From: Toxotes chatareus
Taxonomy: Eukaryota > Chordata > Actinopteri > Toxotidae
Length of the DNA: 64,000 nucleotides
Assembly: GCA_016801885.1 (NCBI GenBank)
Contig: CM028884.1
Coordinates: 9,180,181-9,244,180, forward strand
Reading direction: 5' to 3'
Both the position numbers and the translations under genes were made by a program. The number at the start of each line of letters is the position of its first letter. Positions within the stretch are counted from its first letter, which is position 1. Below are positions 24,912-37,599 of the stretch, one piece after another. Below the pieces are notes generated by a model. That model was given only the letters and a program-made list of their open reading frames with translations. It searched no databases and was not told where the DNA came from.

Positions 24912-25599
24912 CACACTTCCTCAGATATTCCTTTTCAAATCTATTAACTCCAAACTCAAATCCACACCCAATTAGGCTAAGCAGGGCAACTTCATAGGAA
25001 CTGTGTGAGACACATGACATAAGAAAGTTCTGATAAAGCATGTGCATGGGCGAGTGTATGTTTGCTTATTATTATTATGCTGTGTGAGTGTGTGTGTGAG
25101 AGTGTAATTTACATTACAGTTGGTCCCTCAGACAAACTATGTCTCCACTTCTAGAAAGAGATGATTTACATAACAGCTCATCACAATTATACCACAGAGG
25201 TTTGTTGAGAGAAATAATTACCAAATTAACAGATACATATAGATGTAATGTTAAAAAACTGTCACATTTGCATACACCCCCACCACAAAGCTTTCAGTGT
25301 TTTAATAGAACTTTGAATAAGAGTCTATATTTTGTGTAAATTCTATGATAATTTTGGTTTACATGTTATGCAGGAATGGAGCGTGTTTCCTTCCTCCATT
25401 ATACATCTGTGTGTGCATAGATGACTGAAGCTGAAAAGAAAAAGACATCAGTGCAGTAATTACAATAATTATGTGTTAATCTAAGTCTGAACATATTCTC
25501 TGTTCTCCGCATTTGTGTATATGCATGTCTGTGATTGTATTTCAGTGATTGTGCACATTTGTATGTGTATCAGCTCTTGAACGTGTGTGTGTGTCTCAC
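24912..25599. other. AT-rich noncoding spacer
   Basis: Short GT-rich patches at about 25081-25103 and 25580-25596; otherwise nothing recognised. Confidence 0.65.
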
Positions 25600-25741
25600 C
25601 CCTCTCCATGACCACCACGGAAAAGCAGTGTGCCTCCTGCCCTCTTTAATCAGAGTAGCACAATGGCGAGGCTAAAGCCGCCTTATCTCTACACAATCAG
25701 ATTAGAGAGGATTGCTGCTCTGCTAAGCACCACAAAGTAAA
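25600..25741. promoter_or_regulatory. Candidate cis-regulatory island
   Basis: Complex sequence with TTTAATCA near 25645, a GATA-type CTTATCT at 25682-25688, and paired ATCAGATTAG / GAGGATT motifs just after. It ends sharply at a C14 run. Function is inferred. Confidence 0.3.
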
Positions 25742-25742
25742 G

Positions 25743-25756
25743 CCCCCCCCCCCCCC
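25743..25756. repeat. C14 homopolymer
   Basis: Fourteen C in a row followed by a short CT tract. Confidence 0.9.
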
Positions 25757-25984
25757 TCTCTCCCGGATCAAGATGATTTGATTAATAATTCGTGATCATA
25801 TTATCCTTTAAGAAGCATAAATTGTTTTATTTTTATTTATTTATTTTCTCTTTGTTTCTATGTTGTTGTTTTTTTCCCACCGTTCCTAAGGCTAAACAGA
25901 GATTGAAAGATTATCTTCCCCACCTGAGCAAGTGCCTTCTCCTCCTCCCTCCCCACTCCTCCTCCCTCAATTCATTTCTCCCCT

Positions 25985-26130
25985 TCGCGTACTGGTGGTG
26001 GTTTGTTGTTAGTTCCGCCAGTGACCAGATGGGGTGCCATGCCTGCTGCACACAGTGGGGGCCTCCTCCACACCTAATCTCATCAAAATAAACATGCCAG
26101 CAGTTGTCAGCTTCTCCAGCAGCGAGAGGC
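25985..26130. promoter_or_regulatory. Candidate cis-regulatory island
   Basis: A GC-moderate, non-repetitive stretch with a forkhead-type ATAAACA at 26088-26094 next to CTAATCTCATCA, and CAGCAG/GCTGC repeats nearby. It follows a pyrimidine-rich, AT-rich lead-in (25800-25980). Confidence 0.25.
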
Positions 26131-26335
26131 AGGGAGGGAGGGTGCTATAGAAACAGGTCAGGCTAATCATGCATATAATTGCATTTTGACATTTTGGGCT
26201 ACTGGGACCAGACCTTTGGATATCAGGTTATCCTCGAAGCACTTAAGTGATTAACAAATAAAAATGCAGCTCTGAAACTTAATTAGATATTATGTCTCAT
26301 CCATGCCTACGGGGTGGGGTTTTAAGGTAGGTGTT

Positions 26336-26430
26336 GTGAGTGTGAGAGTGTGTGTGAGTGTGAGAGTGTGTGTGAGTGTGAGAGTGTGTGTGTGTGTGTG
26401 TGTGTGTGCGTGTGCGTGTGCGTGTGCGCA
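26336..26430. repeat. 18-bp minisatellite with (GT)n/(GTGTGC)n extension
   Basis: Three identical 18-bp units, GTGAGTGTGAGAGTGTGT, occupy 26336-26389. They pass into a GT run, then GTGTGC hexamers, and end at a G7 run (26432-26438). The plus frame reads VSVRVC three times. It looks like a GT microsatellite that gained GA substitutions and then duplicated as a larger unit. Confidence 0.9.
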
Positions 26431-26832
26431 TGGGGGGGCACTGTACTTAGTTAAATATGGAAACATCAAGAGGTGGGGAAACAATGTTGGAGTTTTTTTT
26501 ATACCTCACCAAAGACACAACACTGTGCAAATTATTTTTTTCCAAAATTTAGCACTTCCATTTTGGGAATATATTAGTTCTTAAACAAATCCCTCAGTAT
26601 TCATTGCATCTGGCGATAAAGTGTCTGATTTATAATCTCCAGACTGCATGTATGACCCAGGCCGCTATCATTTTTAAACGGCAAGGAAGTGTGAGCACTT
26701 CATCATTAGCTTGCTTCAACTTCTTGTTTGCTCTTAGGAATAATTACAATTACCCTCCCTTGTGGCACAGTTAAGGAAAAGAAACATTTATCCTCCATTT
26801 TCATCAAAAAGCCGCTTTGGGCAGTGAGAAGC

Positions 26833-26837
<5 letters not shown>

Positions 26838-26869
<32 letters not shown>
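26838..26869. repeat. (CT)n microsatellite
   Basis: Sixteen uninterrupted CT units; on the minus strand it reads as arginine and glutamate. Confidence 0.95.
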
Positions 26870-26872
<3 letters not shown>

Positions 26873-27496
26873 TTCTGTGTCTAGTATAGAGTAAATGGTT
26901 CACATTAGAGACGTGTAAACAGCCGCAGGTTATCACCATACCGTTCTGCAAAATCAAAATTCAGTCGCAGAGATGAAAAGACCCCAGGGTTAAATTACTC
27001 AGCTGGTCTGCAGAAATCTTTTTTTTTTCATTACCAATAAAAAGCATGGGGAAAACAGAATTAGATTACTATCTATAGGACTGGTTTACTTGATAAAAAT
27101 GGAGACATTACTGCTGACATAGCATGGAATAAACTGGTTGTGAACTCAGAAAATCTATTGGTATTGTCTGGTCTTGTTTTCTTATTATGTATCATACCAT
27201 TGTTTTCAAAGCAAAAAAAAATGTTGCAGTTCAGGTTTTTTCATTCCAATGTTATAATTCTTTGGTTTGTTTTAGTTTTTTGTAGCATGTACAGCAAAAT
27301 GACATTCAGTATACAATGATTTCACAAGTATAAATATTATGACGCCAATCACCCCTCACTTGGCAACTGAGAAGATTAAATACAATTTTTTTAAAAAGTC
27401 TCTGAGCATTTCAAGACATCCAGAAACATTTCAATCTATCCGGCACATCTTTCTGTTTCTATCTCTGAATCCACGCTTACGGTGTGCCTCAGAACA

Positions 27497-27516
27497 TCTC
27501 TCTCTCTCTCTCTCTC
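27497..27516. repeat. (CT)n microsatellite
   Basis: About ten TC/CT units directly before a candidate regulatory island. Confidence 0.9.
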
Positions 27517-27519
27517 GAC

Positions 27520-27860
27520 ACATCCATTTCATACAGCTCTGTCCAGCCCCAGCGGATCAGTCTCGACAATACATTCCATCCTGCATAAGGCCCCGTGTAA
27601 GCCCCAATCTGCTGACAAACTGTGGAATGCCAGGTTCCCTTCAAATTTCTCCAAATTGTAAACTAATCTGGTAGCAAATACAACTATCTTCCAGGAACCT
27701 CCCCCACCAAGGTGCATGTTAAAGCCAGGTGTGAACAGGGCCCATTAGCTTGTAGACAGAAAGCTCCTCATTCCGTCAATGTACAAAGCGGTTTCTTGAC
27801 TCCATAGACAACGCAAGCGTGGTACACTGTGCTGCCAACATGCACCAGGCAAAAACAGAA
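27520..27860. promoter_or_regulatory. Candidate cis-regulatory island with paired TEAD motifs
   Basis: Non-repetitive and GC-moderate. ACATTCCA at 27571-27578 and TGGAATGC at 27623-27630 are opposed matches to the TEAD core (CATTCCA/TGGAATG) about 50 bp apart. TGCATAAGG and AACAGGGCCCATTAGC patches add to the enhancer-like look. No coding frame is credible. Regulatory function is inferred. Confidence 0.3.
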
Positions 27861-30719
27861 AATACTTCACACTGGAAACAAGCAATTACTTTGATAAAAG
27901 CCTAAATATAATTGTTCTCTGAGTCTATAGGTCCAGGGTGGGTGGTGGGGTGCTCTTATTTCTTCGATGTGGTCTTTTGTTTCCGTTGCTTGTCAATTTT
28001 GTGCTGATTAATGCATGGACATTAGTGATTATATACATTTACTTTATTTGTGATCAATTAGCTTATATTTAAATATCAATAAGAAACTGATCACAAAACC
28101 TTTTATTTTGAAAGCTAGATTCCAAAACAAGAAGGTTGAAGTCTGCCTAAAATAAAAATCTACATCCTCTGATCAGTAATTACAGTAAGCTTTTCTTAAT
28201 ATGCAAAAAGACACAGATTCCTAATGATGCCCTCTAAAAAAAATGATCCTACCGTAAAGCAAAACTTAATTTTAAAGGAGCTTTCCCAAGTTTTACACCA
28301 AACTCTGCACCCCACAGCTGAAAATGCTTTAATACTGTGATATCAGAAGATTGATTGCTCCCTGCAGTATGACCCAAATGGAGTTCTCACTGGCCACTAC
28401 CTGATTCTCTGCTCACCACTCATCCCCATGTTGGAACCAGCTCTTGAACACGATTAGCTACTTTTCTACTTTACTAATTTATGGGCCAACTTAGGCCTCT
28501 GAACACTAAGGGCACAATCCATCTCCTGCACTTACTTTATCGCTCTCTAGTCAATCTGCACTGCTTAGGTTCCTGTAAAGTACGGATCCACTCCATTTGA
28601 TTGTGCTGATTCTTTGTCTTCCTTATGTCCCACCAGCATGGGCTTCACTCTTCCTTTTAGAACAATGATTCTCACTGTGATATGCTTGGAGACCATCCTC
28701 CTCACTTGACTTTTCCTATCTTACACCTAAAATAGCATTTTTTCTTTCTTTTCGAGAGGAGCATATTTCAAAGACATTTTACTTTCAAACAATTTGACAT
28801 ATGACAATATGCACCGTGATATCAAGACTGGGGAGAAATAACTGTTGTACAGTGTCAGTTGTGTGCCTTAGTTGAACAATGATACATTTATCATGTATGT
28901 TTATTATACAGATTAAAACTTAAGTGTCCCACATGCCAGTCACAGAATCAAGGAATCCAAGTGTGGCTTTGCCTTTCAAAAGACCACTGATGGTCTGATG
29001 GAAGGATGGTGACAAGGAGAAATGATTGGTGGTGCTCTGCCCTTAAAGTAATCTTCCATTTAATTAAATAATTTGGTTTAAGGAAGTAATTGATTCTATT
29101 GATATAAACATATGAAGTACATGGTATTAAATGGGAATGAATTTTTAAAATTTATAATCACATAAGTGTGTGTGGAATTATAAAAATGTAAGTGGATTTA
29201 TGAGGAGCTTCTCAGTGACCACCATTAATCTTGAATATGTAGCTGTCCTCATTCTAGTTTACATTTTTCTCATGTAAACAACAACTTATACAGTGGTTTT
29301 ATATTAAGTTCCCCATTGCAAATGTCACAGCTGGACTATCTTTGTCACAGACACAGTCTTTCAATGACTGAATTTGACAAAATACCTTCAGGTTAGCACT
29401 GACCAGCTAAATAAGAACATGACAATTACAGCTCCAAACAAGATGATATATCATCGACTGACTCTGGAGTTGTATTACATGTTGACTGTATCTCTTAGTT
29501 CTGATGAAAGATTTATTAAATATATTACATTTTTAACCCTGTTAACAAGACACTGATCTTGAATCCTGCTCACTGTGTCTTGCAATTTGGTATATGCTGC
29601 ACTGACTGAAAGACATCTGGACATGGTAAAGTTCATGAACAGGAGTCACATTTAAGTCAGGGTTATTTAAGGACAAGTATTTTAAGTATTTCAGTGTGTA
29701 ACTAACAGTAGTGTTGAATGTGATGTGGACATGTGAGTGCTAGGGCTGTCAGCTCCCTCCGCCCTATCCCATCAGAGCTCATCATCAGCACAAAGACTGG
29801 GATGAAGACATGGCTCCCGACAGACGTCCTCGGCCATGTCTGTGCTTGTGCCTTTGCTTCAAGGGACAACAAGAGCCGTCAGTCAGAGAGGATAGGCGGG
29901 GAAAGGGAGGGATGCTAGGGGGGCTGGGGTTGAGGATATGGGAGGGTGAACAAGAGAGGACTGGGCCTCAGCTGTCTGCTCCGTGCACTCACATATGGCA
30001 CAGTGTCCTAGTGGCACTATGTTAAATGACAAACAGTACCTTTCCTCTCCATCATCATAGAAAGACACACCTTTACGGACACTTATGTCTGCACACATGC
30101 AGATGTGTATACACACACACACAGACCTACGTGTACATTTTCAGATTCAAGCATACGTATATACAAGTATGCACACACAAAAACATGCACAAAGCACATT
30201 CACAGGCAGGCATACTCATCTCCTGCATTTTGCATAGGTGACACTTTTCATTATTCAAGGCTTCTTTCTGGGGATGTGGTGTGCACATCGAGAGGCGACA
30301 TGCACTCTCTCCAAACAAGATACACCTTAATTATGCATGCTCAGACTACAGGCATTGCATTTTAGTGTGCATGTGTATGTGTGTGTGAGTCTGTGTACAT
30401 GTGTTTTATGCTTATTTGCCTAATTGTGAGTGTTTATATGTTGGACATAGGCATGTGCATGTGCCCTGTGTGTAAGCATCTTCAGTATACTTTTGTGTGC
30501 CTCTGTATGCATATGTCTGTTTGCTAGTAGTGAGGAGCTCTTTGTGTAAACCTGCATATACTGATTGTAGTATCTTTATGCGTCCTCGCTGGTCCACAAT
30601 GCATCTGTGTGCATCTGTGGCAGAGCCTGAGTTAAAATCCCATATTATCTGTGAACAAGTCACAATAAGTTCGAGCAGTCAACTCAACGTTGCATATGCA
30701 AAAAGCTTAAGAAAGCCTG
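27861..30719. other. AT-rich noncoding spacer
   Basis: No gene or clear repeat. At 28300-28740 the plus strand shows stretches with few stops (for example MGFTLPFRTMILTVICLETI) but also frequent stops and no recognisable family. A short CA tract lies at 30111-30123. Confidence 0.6.
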
Positions 30720-31200
30720 CCCACGTTAGCGAAGCAGATTCCATATGACGAGATGAGATGTGGTGTGTCATGAAGGGCTCCCACCTGACCCTCCCCTCAT
30801 CACAGCCAACTTCCGCCACAAGCCCTCGACAAAACATATTTGTATTGTTGTTGTTTGCTTAGTCTCTTTATCCGCCTGACAGCCTTTCAAACTTGCACAT
30901 GTCTCCCTAAAGAGACAGCGGTGATGAAACAATTTGAAAGATGGCAGCTCTTGTCGTTCACTCAGCGTTACAACTCACTGTGAAACACACAAGTAGGCTT
31001 TCATTTGGCGATTACACCAGATTAAAATTTCCATTAATGTTGGGGAGTGCTCGTTCCTTTAGAAGAGGCCTCCGCTTTGAGTGTCGACACAACAGCACAT
31101 TAGAACAGTAAGCATCACATTAACCAGCAGCACTGGCAGCTCAGAGGTGCAGCAAGACAGGGATTTTCAGCTTGATTGGGTTTTCATCTTGGAGTAAAGG
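30720..31200. promoter_or_regulatory. Candidate cis-regulatory island
   Basis: About 480 bp of complex sequence between microsatellite-like flanks. It has a forkhead-type TGTTTGC at 30852-30858, TGATGAAACAATTTG near 30922, and ATTAAAATTTCCATTAATG near 31021-31039 with two ATTA/TAAT cores. No frame is coding-like. Confidence 0.3.
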
Positions 31201-31369
31201 GATGAATTATTTATTTTCCAACTTGAATGTGTATGTGAGAGAGAGAGTATACGGAAGTGTGTGTGCCTTTGTGATGGATGAAAAAGCCAAGCCAAGGTAA
31301 ATACTTTAAAACATTCTACCTTTCTCTTGATGCAGAAAAACAACAAGCTTCAGGGTCAGAGTGCAACGC

Positions 31370-31620
31370 TCCCAAAAGTGAAATTCCAGCAATTATTCAC
31401 GGGAGATCCACAGCGGGTGCTCGGGGCAACATGTCCGCACCCTTGAGTGGGCAGAGGAGACTGACAGCCCCATTATAAAACGGCCCACGTGACAGATAAA
31501 TATTTCAGACACAAATAAATAAAGGATGCCCGGCGTTTTCCCTCTGAATGGCTTTTCACAGCCGAATGCCCACGGCCGCTTGCCCCGGGATCTCCTGACG
31601 GCACCCTTCACCCCTCCCTC
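31370..31620. promoter_or_regulatory. Candidate regulatory island with TATA-like and CACGTG motifs
   Basis: A GC-richer patch. TATAAAA at 31474-31480 is followed five bases later by CACGTGAC at 31486-31493, an E-box of the USF/TFE type. AATAAATAAAGG follows, then a CG-containing stretch (CCCGGCG, CACGGCCGC). It could be an enhancer. A promoter is less likely because the E-box lies downstream of the TATA string on the plus strand. Confidence 0.3.
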
Positions 31621-34600
31621 ACTATCAACCCTCCACCTTTTCCACCTCAGGCTCTATGCGACACCCTAAAACAGGCCACCAGCCCCTCCTGATGTTGCCC
31701 CCCCTCCCACACACACACACGACCACAGCCCTCCTCCTCCTCCTCTGCTCATATCCCCTGGGCCAACCACCCCTGGCAGCAGCATGCAGGTAAAGGCGCT
31801 GCTCCTCCATTTCTGGGTACAAAGAAGCAATTAATCTATGTGTCTGAGACAGGGTGTCTAGGAAGGGCCTTCCCATTGTGTTTGTGGATCTCTCTCTGTC
31901 AAGCAAACTCTGAGAACCAGGCCCCATTGTTGCCCAGTAATTACTGTAATGTGTAGAATACATGTTGAATTGTAATGACTTTGTTCTTTATTTTCTCTTT
32001 TTTTTTTCTACTGATGTTACCTATGAGGTGGTTACAAATTGGTTGGGTATGATGTTCTCATGGGATATGTTAAAAAAATAATAGATTTCATTTAATAGTA
32101 GATTAAGTGTGTTAAATGTCTGTGGCTGTAATAGGCATGGCTAAGCGTATCCTTCCCAATAGTTTCTTATGGATTACCTCGCTCCACTTCATTAGGGCAG
32201 TGTGCCATCCCAGAGGAGCGCAGTGTGATAATTCAATTAAAGGAAAATTATGAGATATTCCTGTGGTTACAATCTAAGACAGACCAGATGGGAATCTTGC
32301 AGCTACCCTCTCCCTTGCCTCCAAACAAAGAGATGGAGGGAGAGTGAGGAGACAGAAAGACAATGCATGGGAGAGATAGTGTCCCAACAGTACCAGCTCT
32401 TCCCTCTAAGGTATTCACTGGGAAAAGACAGGAGACAAGCACGAGATGCAAGATCAGAGTAAGTGATGGGAAATCTCAGATCAGCTTCCTCAAAATATAG
32501 AACCGTATCCCCTGTTAAGACCACATTTGTAGCAAACTTTGAGACAGTTGAAATCCCTGTCATGAACAGTGCTGAGAATGACAATTTCAACAGTGGAAGC
32601 CCTATACTGCATGAAAAACCATGTAAATATCAGCACTGACAAGCATTTTAGTTCACGCATCAGACAAGTACTGCATCTGGCCAGAATGTAATCATACTGA
32701 CAGGTTTGCCTGTGTTGGACTCGTCCAAATGTTTCTACTGTGTGTACAGTAGTTTGGATATCAGGTTTTTCCTTTGATGTCCTGCTGGGCGGCACAGAGA
32801 AAGCAGCTCTTCTACCAATGGGACTATTACACCAGACAAGTTGAAATCCTGAGAACACAAGGTCTCTCTGACTCTCTTTTTGTCTGTCTCTCCTTCTTTC
32901 ACTTTCCCCCTCTCCATCTTTCCCAATATTTCTCTTTGACCATCTCCCTGACAAAAATCGTGTTGAGCGGTGTTAGCATTGAGATAAAAAAGAACACTAA
33001 AATATTAATGGAGGTGTGCTTTGTTCTGGTGAGCACAGAGACGTCGAGACGGAGTTCTTCTGACTGGTAGAAACCAGGTCTGATTCATTAGCTGGGGTGT
33101 CTGTGTGAGGAGGTCCACAGAGGGCTGCCACATCCTCTGAGAATGCTGGGTAGGCCACCCCTCCCCACCATACCCCCTTCCAATCAAGGCCTCCCGTGCA
33201 CTTTTTCTGTGTCTCTCCTTTCCCTTCACTCTCTCCATCATTATCACCCACCTCCTTATTCTCCCTGCAATTTTTTTAACCTCAGATATTCTCAAAACCT
33301 GGCTTTACTGTCTTGTGAATTCTTGTGAATTCATATTATCCTCTCATCCTCCTCCTCCTCTCCTGTGATAAGGTTCCATTTACTTCCCTCCAACCCCCTC
33401 GTATTCATGTTGTTTGTTCTTTCTAATGCAACTCCAGATGTGGAATTGAAAGGGAACCAAGAAAAGAAAAACACAAGTCTCCAAGCTCCACTCGACACTA
33501 GATCTTGGGGTAAACAAGCCAGAGACCTAAGAGCTAGGATCTGGTGCTACATTTTACCCTCAGTGACTGCCTGTGAGAGGTAAAATGCTACGTACTCACA
33601 CACATGTTTGAATTATGCTGGGCTGCGCCAGAAAAGACTGCACCACAGGGAGAGTCCAGCTTCTTTTTTACTGTCTCTCTTTTCTCTCATCTTTTACTCT
33701 ACCTCACTTTCCCCTTCCCATGTGAGACAGAGATGATCAAACCGTACTGAGTGGACACAGTCCCTCCATACACTAGCAGGGAAAAACCTAGAGAGAGCAA
33801 CGGAGAGATAGATGGAAATTATAGACTCCTCCAAAACTCCTTTCTTCCACAATCCCTTAAAAAGATGAGCTGCTTCCCCACTGAATAGGGAACAGCTCAT
33901 TGGGATAGTCTAAGAACAAGATTGAAGATTTCTGGGATATGTTTTATCTTTGTTATGCTCTCATTGAAAAAAAAAAAAAAAATCAATAGAGCAACATGAG
34001 GATAAAAAGACAAAGATAACAATGAGGCTAGATAAAGTGAAGTTTTCACAGATGCCTTGATACTTGTTAAGAAAAGTACTACACTTGTGACTTTGTTTCA
34101 GGATTAAAACTTATTAACTTGGGTTTCTGTGTAAGAAAACTCTTGAACAACAGCGGCTTGCCAAAACATTATGCTGAAATCACTGCATGACGACTTCTCC
34201 ATTAATAGGTCGGAATTCATAACAGATGTACACGAGCTGTAATGTCTGTTGTGGTTTATACGCATCTATTGTGGTTTGCTGGAATGCAGCTCTATTCTTG
34301 TTGAAATGGCTGGTAGTAGTCCGGTGGGAAGTTGGGGAAATATGGGGACACTTGTTCTACTTGTTCTTTGTGTAAACAAGACATGACAACTTTACCTGAC
34401 GCAAGAGAGGGATAACGCAGTGTACAACAGAAACCCAAACACTGAGCTGCTTTATTGCCTGAAATAAATAGTTATGAGCAAACAAGTGCACATCATTTCT
34501 GACATGCTCGTATCCACTGTTATGTTATATTAAGTCGTTTACTAGGTTTTGCACTATATGTTATGTTCAAATGCGATCAATTGGTCATATTATGACATAC

Positions 34601-34739
34601 ACACAAATGCACACAGACTTACATGCAAACACTACACACACATTTTCCCTTCTCACACGCGCAAAGTGCTCTCTCACGCTCACACACAAGCACCCTAGCA
34701 AGCAAACAAGCACACAGATGAGCCACTACAAGCTCAAAA
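31621..34739. other. Noncoding spacer, no gene seen
   Basis: Mixed composition with a CTC/CCT-rich patch near 31720-31745, a duplicated CTTGTGAATT (33313-33332), and an A16 run at 33967-33982. The minus-strand frame of 154 codons at 32490-32954 is RE/K-rich and unrecognised. Confidence 0.65.
33967..33982. repeat. A16 homopolymer
   Basis: Sixteen A in a row. Confidence 0.9.
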
Positions 34740-35060
34740 TCCCTTTATTACCTCTCGTTGTGGAGAGGGTACAGAAGTGGCCCGCCAAGTGCTCCCCTCT
34801 CAGTATATAAACCCTTAAAGCCTTGTCCCACAACCAATGAAAGGCCAGCGCAATCTGTAAGCAACCCTGTTCCCATATGGGCCAGCCTGCCATGGGCCTC
34901 GTTTGCCTTTGTCCTGTGGCTCTCTGAGGGCCAAGCCCCGCACGCCCCAGCCTAGCTCCAGGCATTTATTAAATATGCACCTTCCAGTTGCTGTGAAGAA
35001 AGATCCCAACCAGCTAATCTCATCACAGGCTGGGGACCCTCCACATATGTAAATCTACAT
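34740..35060. promoter_or_regulatory. Candidate cis-regulatory island
   Basis: GC-richer than its flanks. A TATATAAA string at 34804-34811 and a CCAAT at 34834-34838 lie 22 bp apart. On the plus strand the order is wrong for a promoter; on the minus strand an inverted CCAAT would sit upstream of a weak TATA. I favour an enhancer-like element and cannot exclude a minor promoter. Confidence 0.25.
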
Positions 35061-35389
35061 CTGTTCCCCTTCAAAGAGAGAGATTCTCCAGGATTATCCC
35101 GCACACAGACCCAGACACATACACATCCACATGCAAACACACACACAAACACACATAAGTACTCATTTCTCCCACATGGCCACTGCCAATCAAGAAGTCC
35201 CCTCTCCGCCACATGTACTTGTCTGCCACCCCCAGACTCCAAACATACCCTCCCTTCTCTATTAGCCTGATGACAAGCAATGGCCAAGAAATTGCTCTTT
35301 GTGTCATTGCTTTGTATTTTCCTTGGTGGGAAGTGACAAGGCAAGGCCTTACAAAACCTGCCCCTTGCCTAAAAGCCATGGCTGGCATT

Positions 35390-35560
35390 GAAGTGCTGGG
35401 GCTGGGCCAGGGCCCATAAAAAGTAGCACCAGAGGCCCAGGAAGCTGGCACCAGACCGAGAGAAACATCCTATAGCGCCCTGGGATATCATTATACATCC
35501 CTGCAACACAGGATTAGCTTGCTCCCTGGCTGGGAGCTGCCATGAGGCAGTCTATGGGAA
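35390..35560. promoter_or_regulatory. Candidate cis-regulatory island
   Basis: A complex stretch with GGGCCCATAAAAAG near 35410, GATATCATTATAC near 35485 and a CAGCTTCATCAAAC near the end. No repeats and no coding frame. Confidence 0.25.
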
Positions 35561-37225
35561 AGACAGCTTCATCAAACATCACTGACTGACTAGCAGATGA
35601 CAGCAGAAACCGATAAATGTAAGGCTCTACTCTAAAAGTGCCTCCACCCAACACAAACTGCATGCATATTCCAATTATTAACGCAATGATGATCCAATGG
35701 TCCAGCGGAGAGAGGTGAAAGGTGGAGAATTGTGATTTCTACCCAATGATGTTTGTGTCCCGTAGGAAGAGGGAACAAGTTTATTATTTACATTTAAAAT
35801 ACAAGTAAATTATAATACATTAAGTAATAAAACATGTCTCATTAACACCATACACACAAAAAGAAAACACATGGTTTTTCATTTCTATTTCACCTATTCT
35901 GAATCTACTGGTTCTGCACTGAGTCCACAGCCCATTCTATAAATTAAATAATACCCAAAGCACTAAATTATGTTTTTACATTAGCTTAGAAAGATGGATG
36001 AAGTATTTCAGAAATAATAAAGTCTGACATAGTGTATGTGACTTTATCTCCAAAATAGAAATACAATTTATTCAATGATACAATTAATTACTTAAAATAC
36101 TGTTTGACTACCTCATAAAATTTGTTTTGCTATGTTGTCATAATCACAAACCCAGTTCTGAGTTGTCAATTAGATGAGAAATGGCACGTGCTCTTCACAG
36201 AAGTGTTAGTATGAGCCAAAAAAGACTGCTGATACATTGCGGTTTAACACACAACACTGATACAGCAACATGCATGGGTGAAGCTATCCACAGTATTATA
36301 TGTAAGATTACATATTCTCGATGACTGAGCCATGGTTTGCCTGGGGGGTGTAGACAAGAAGAGGTGGAAGTTGTCCCTAATTCATCATTACTTGCAGTGC
36401 AACCATATCAGTAGTCAAAAAGCATCAATCAATCTTGAATGCTTGCTTAACCCCTGGTGAAATACTTCTCATCATTCCTGCATAGCAGCCATTGCACAAG
36501 CTCGTGGTGACAGTAGCACTGACATAAGGTGCTTATACGTGAATGTTCCTGGTGACAGATGAATATGTTAGCTTATTTTACCGTCGTGGCACTCTGTGGT
36601 TATGGACTTTATGTTCTCCTAATCTAGTAACTTGGACTGTTGGTGGCACACAAGTAGGACTTAAAATGTGTGCTACTGCACTCCCTCTAATTCAGTGCTG
36701 TATCGAATGGATCTCCATACAAATCAAAAAGATAAATATCTGTTGGATACACATCGAACAATATACTTTACTGATGAATTGTACCGCGGATCAAGCAGCA
36801 TGCCTTTGTCAAGAACACAGTGAGAACAACAGCGGAAATCCTAACAGAATTCAACACAGTAATATTAGAGCTAAAATGATTAATGACCGGTTTTGATGTG
36901 TGCCCCTTGAATGATGGCCAGCTCTGTTGTACATATACTGCTTCACCAAAATCAATCAGGTATATGTTAAATTTAATTCACCTTGAGACAGAACAGCATG
37001 TTCACATGAGCTGGTATCGTATAATTAGATTAAAAAAAGGCTCAAGCACAAAGAAAGACCATCTGACACGACATAACAGCTACACAGAGAATGGTTGTTA
37101 AGACGTGTTCGATAGATCCGATTTGCATGTTTAATTAAGCTATCAGCTCAGTACAACAGAGACCCAAAACCTAAAGCCACAGAGTCAACAGCCCCTGTAA
37201 TAACACCTCCCTCTGGTCAGAAGGG
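35561..37225. other. AT-rich noncoding spacer
   Basis: No recognisable gene. A plus frame of 117 codons at 36543-36896 lacks any known domain, and no repeat with clear ends is visible. Confidence 0.65.
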
Positions 37226-37480
37226 CTGAGGAGAAGTTAAGGGAGGAGAAGAGGGAGGAGGAGAGGAGTCAGGCAAAGAGGGGTGTGGGGAGGCTGCAGT
37301 CAGTCACTAATACACTGAAAGGGAAAGCGCAAAGCTTTTCATTAACACCCTGTGAAAGGCACATTCACACTCCAGCCCACTAATTAAGTCAGGCCTCACT
37401 CACCAGGGAGCAGGAGTAAAGGGGAGAGAGGGAGAGAGGGGAAAGAAAGAGGAGAAGAGTTGGGAAAGAGAGAGAGAAAA
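37226..37480. repeat. Purine-rich tracts
   Basis: Purine-rich stretches (AGG/GAG units) at about 37226-37295 and 37415-37480, broken by few pyrimidines and separated by a short complex stretch. On the minus strand they read as serine/leucine/proline low complexity and create most of a spurious 246-codon frame (37400-38140). Confidence 0.7.
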
Positions 37481-37599
37481 AATGAGGAGGCTTGAAAAAT
37501 TGAAAGGAGGAAAGAGGCAAAAAGTGAAGTGGACAGATGGAAGAGAGAGACAGACACACACAGAGACACTGAGAGTGAAGGCGCAAAAGGAGGAGGGAG

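Larger units (their letters stand above)
26431..27519. other. Noncoding spacer
   Basis: AT-rich DNA with CT arrays at 26838-26869 and 27497-27516. No gene seen. Confidence 0.65.

Noticed and set aside
32490..32954. 154-codon minus-strand open frame
   Set aside because: RE/RK-rich start from a CT tract, no family resemblance, and overlapping frames of similar length on both strands.
34804..34838. TATA and CCAAT promoter
   Set aside because: Order and spacing do not fit a promoter on the plus strand, the minus-strand version is weak, and no gene follows on either side.
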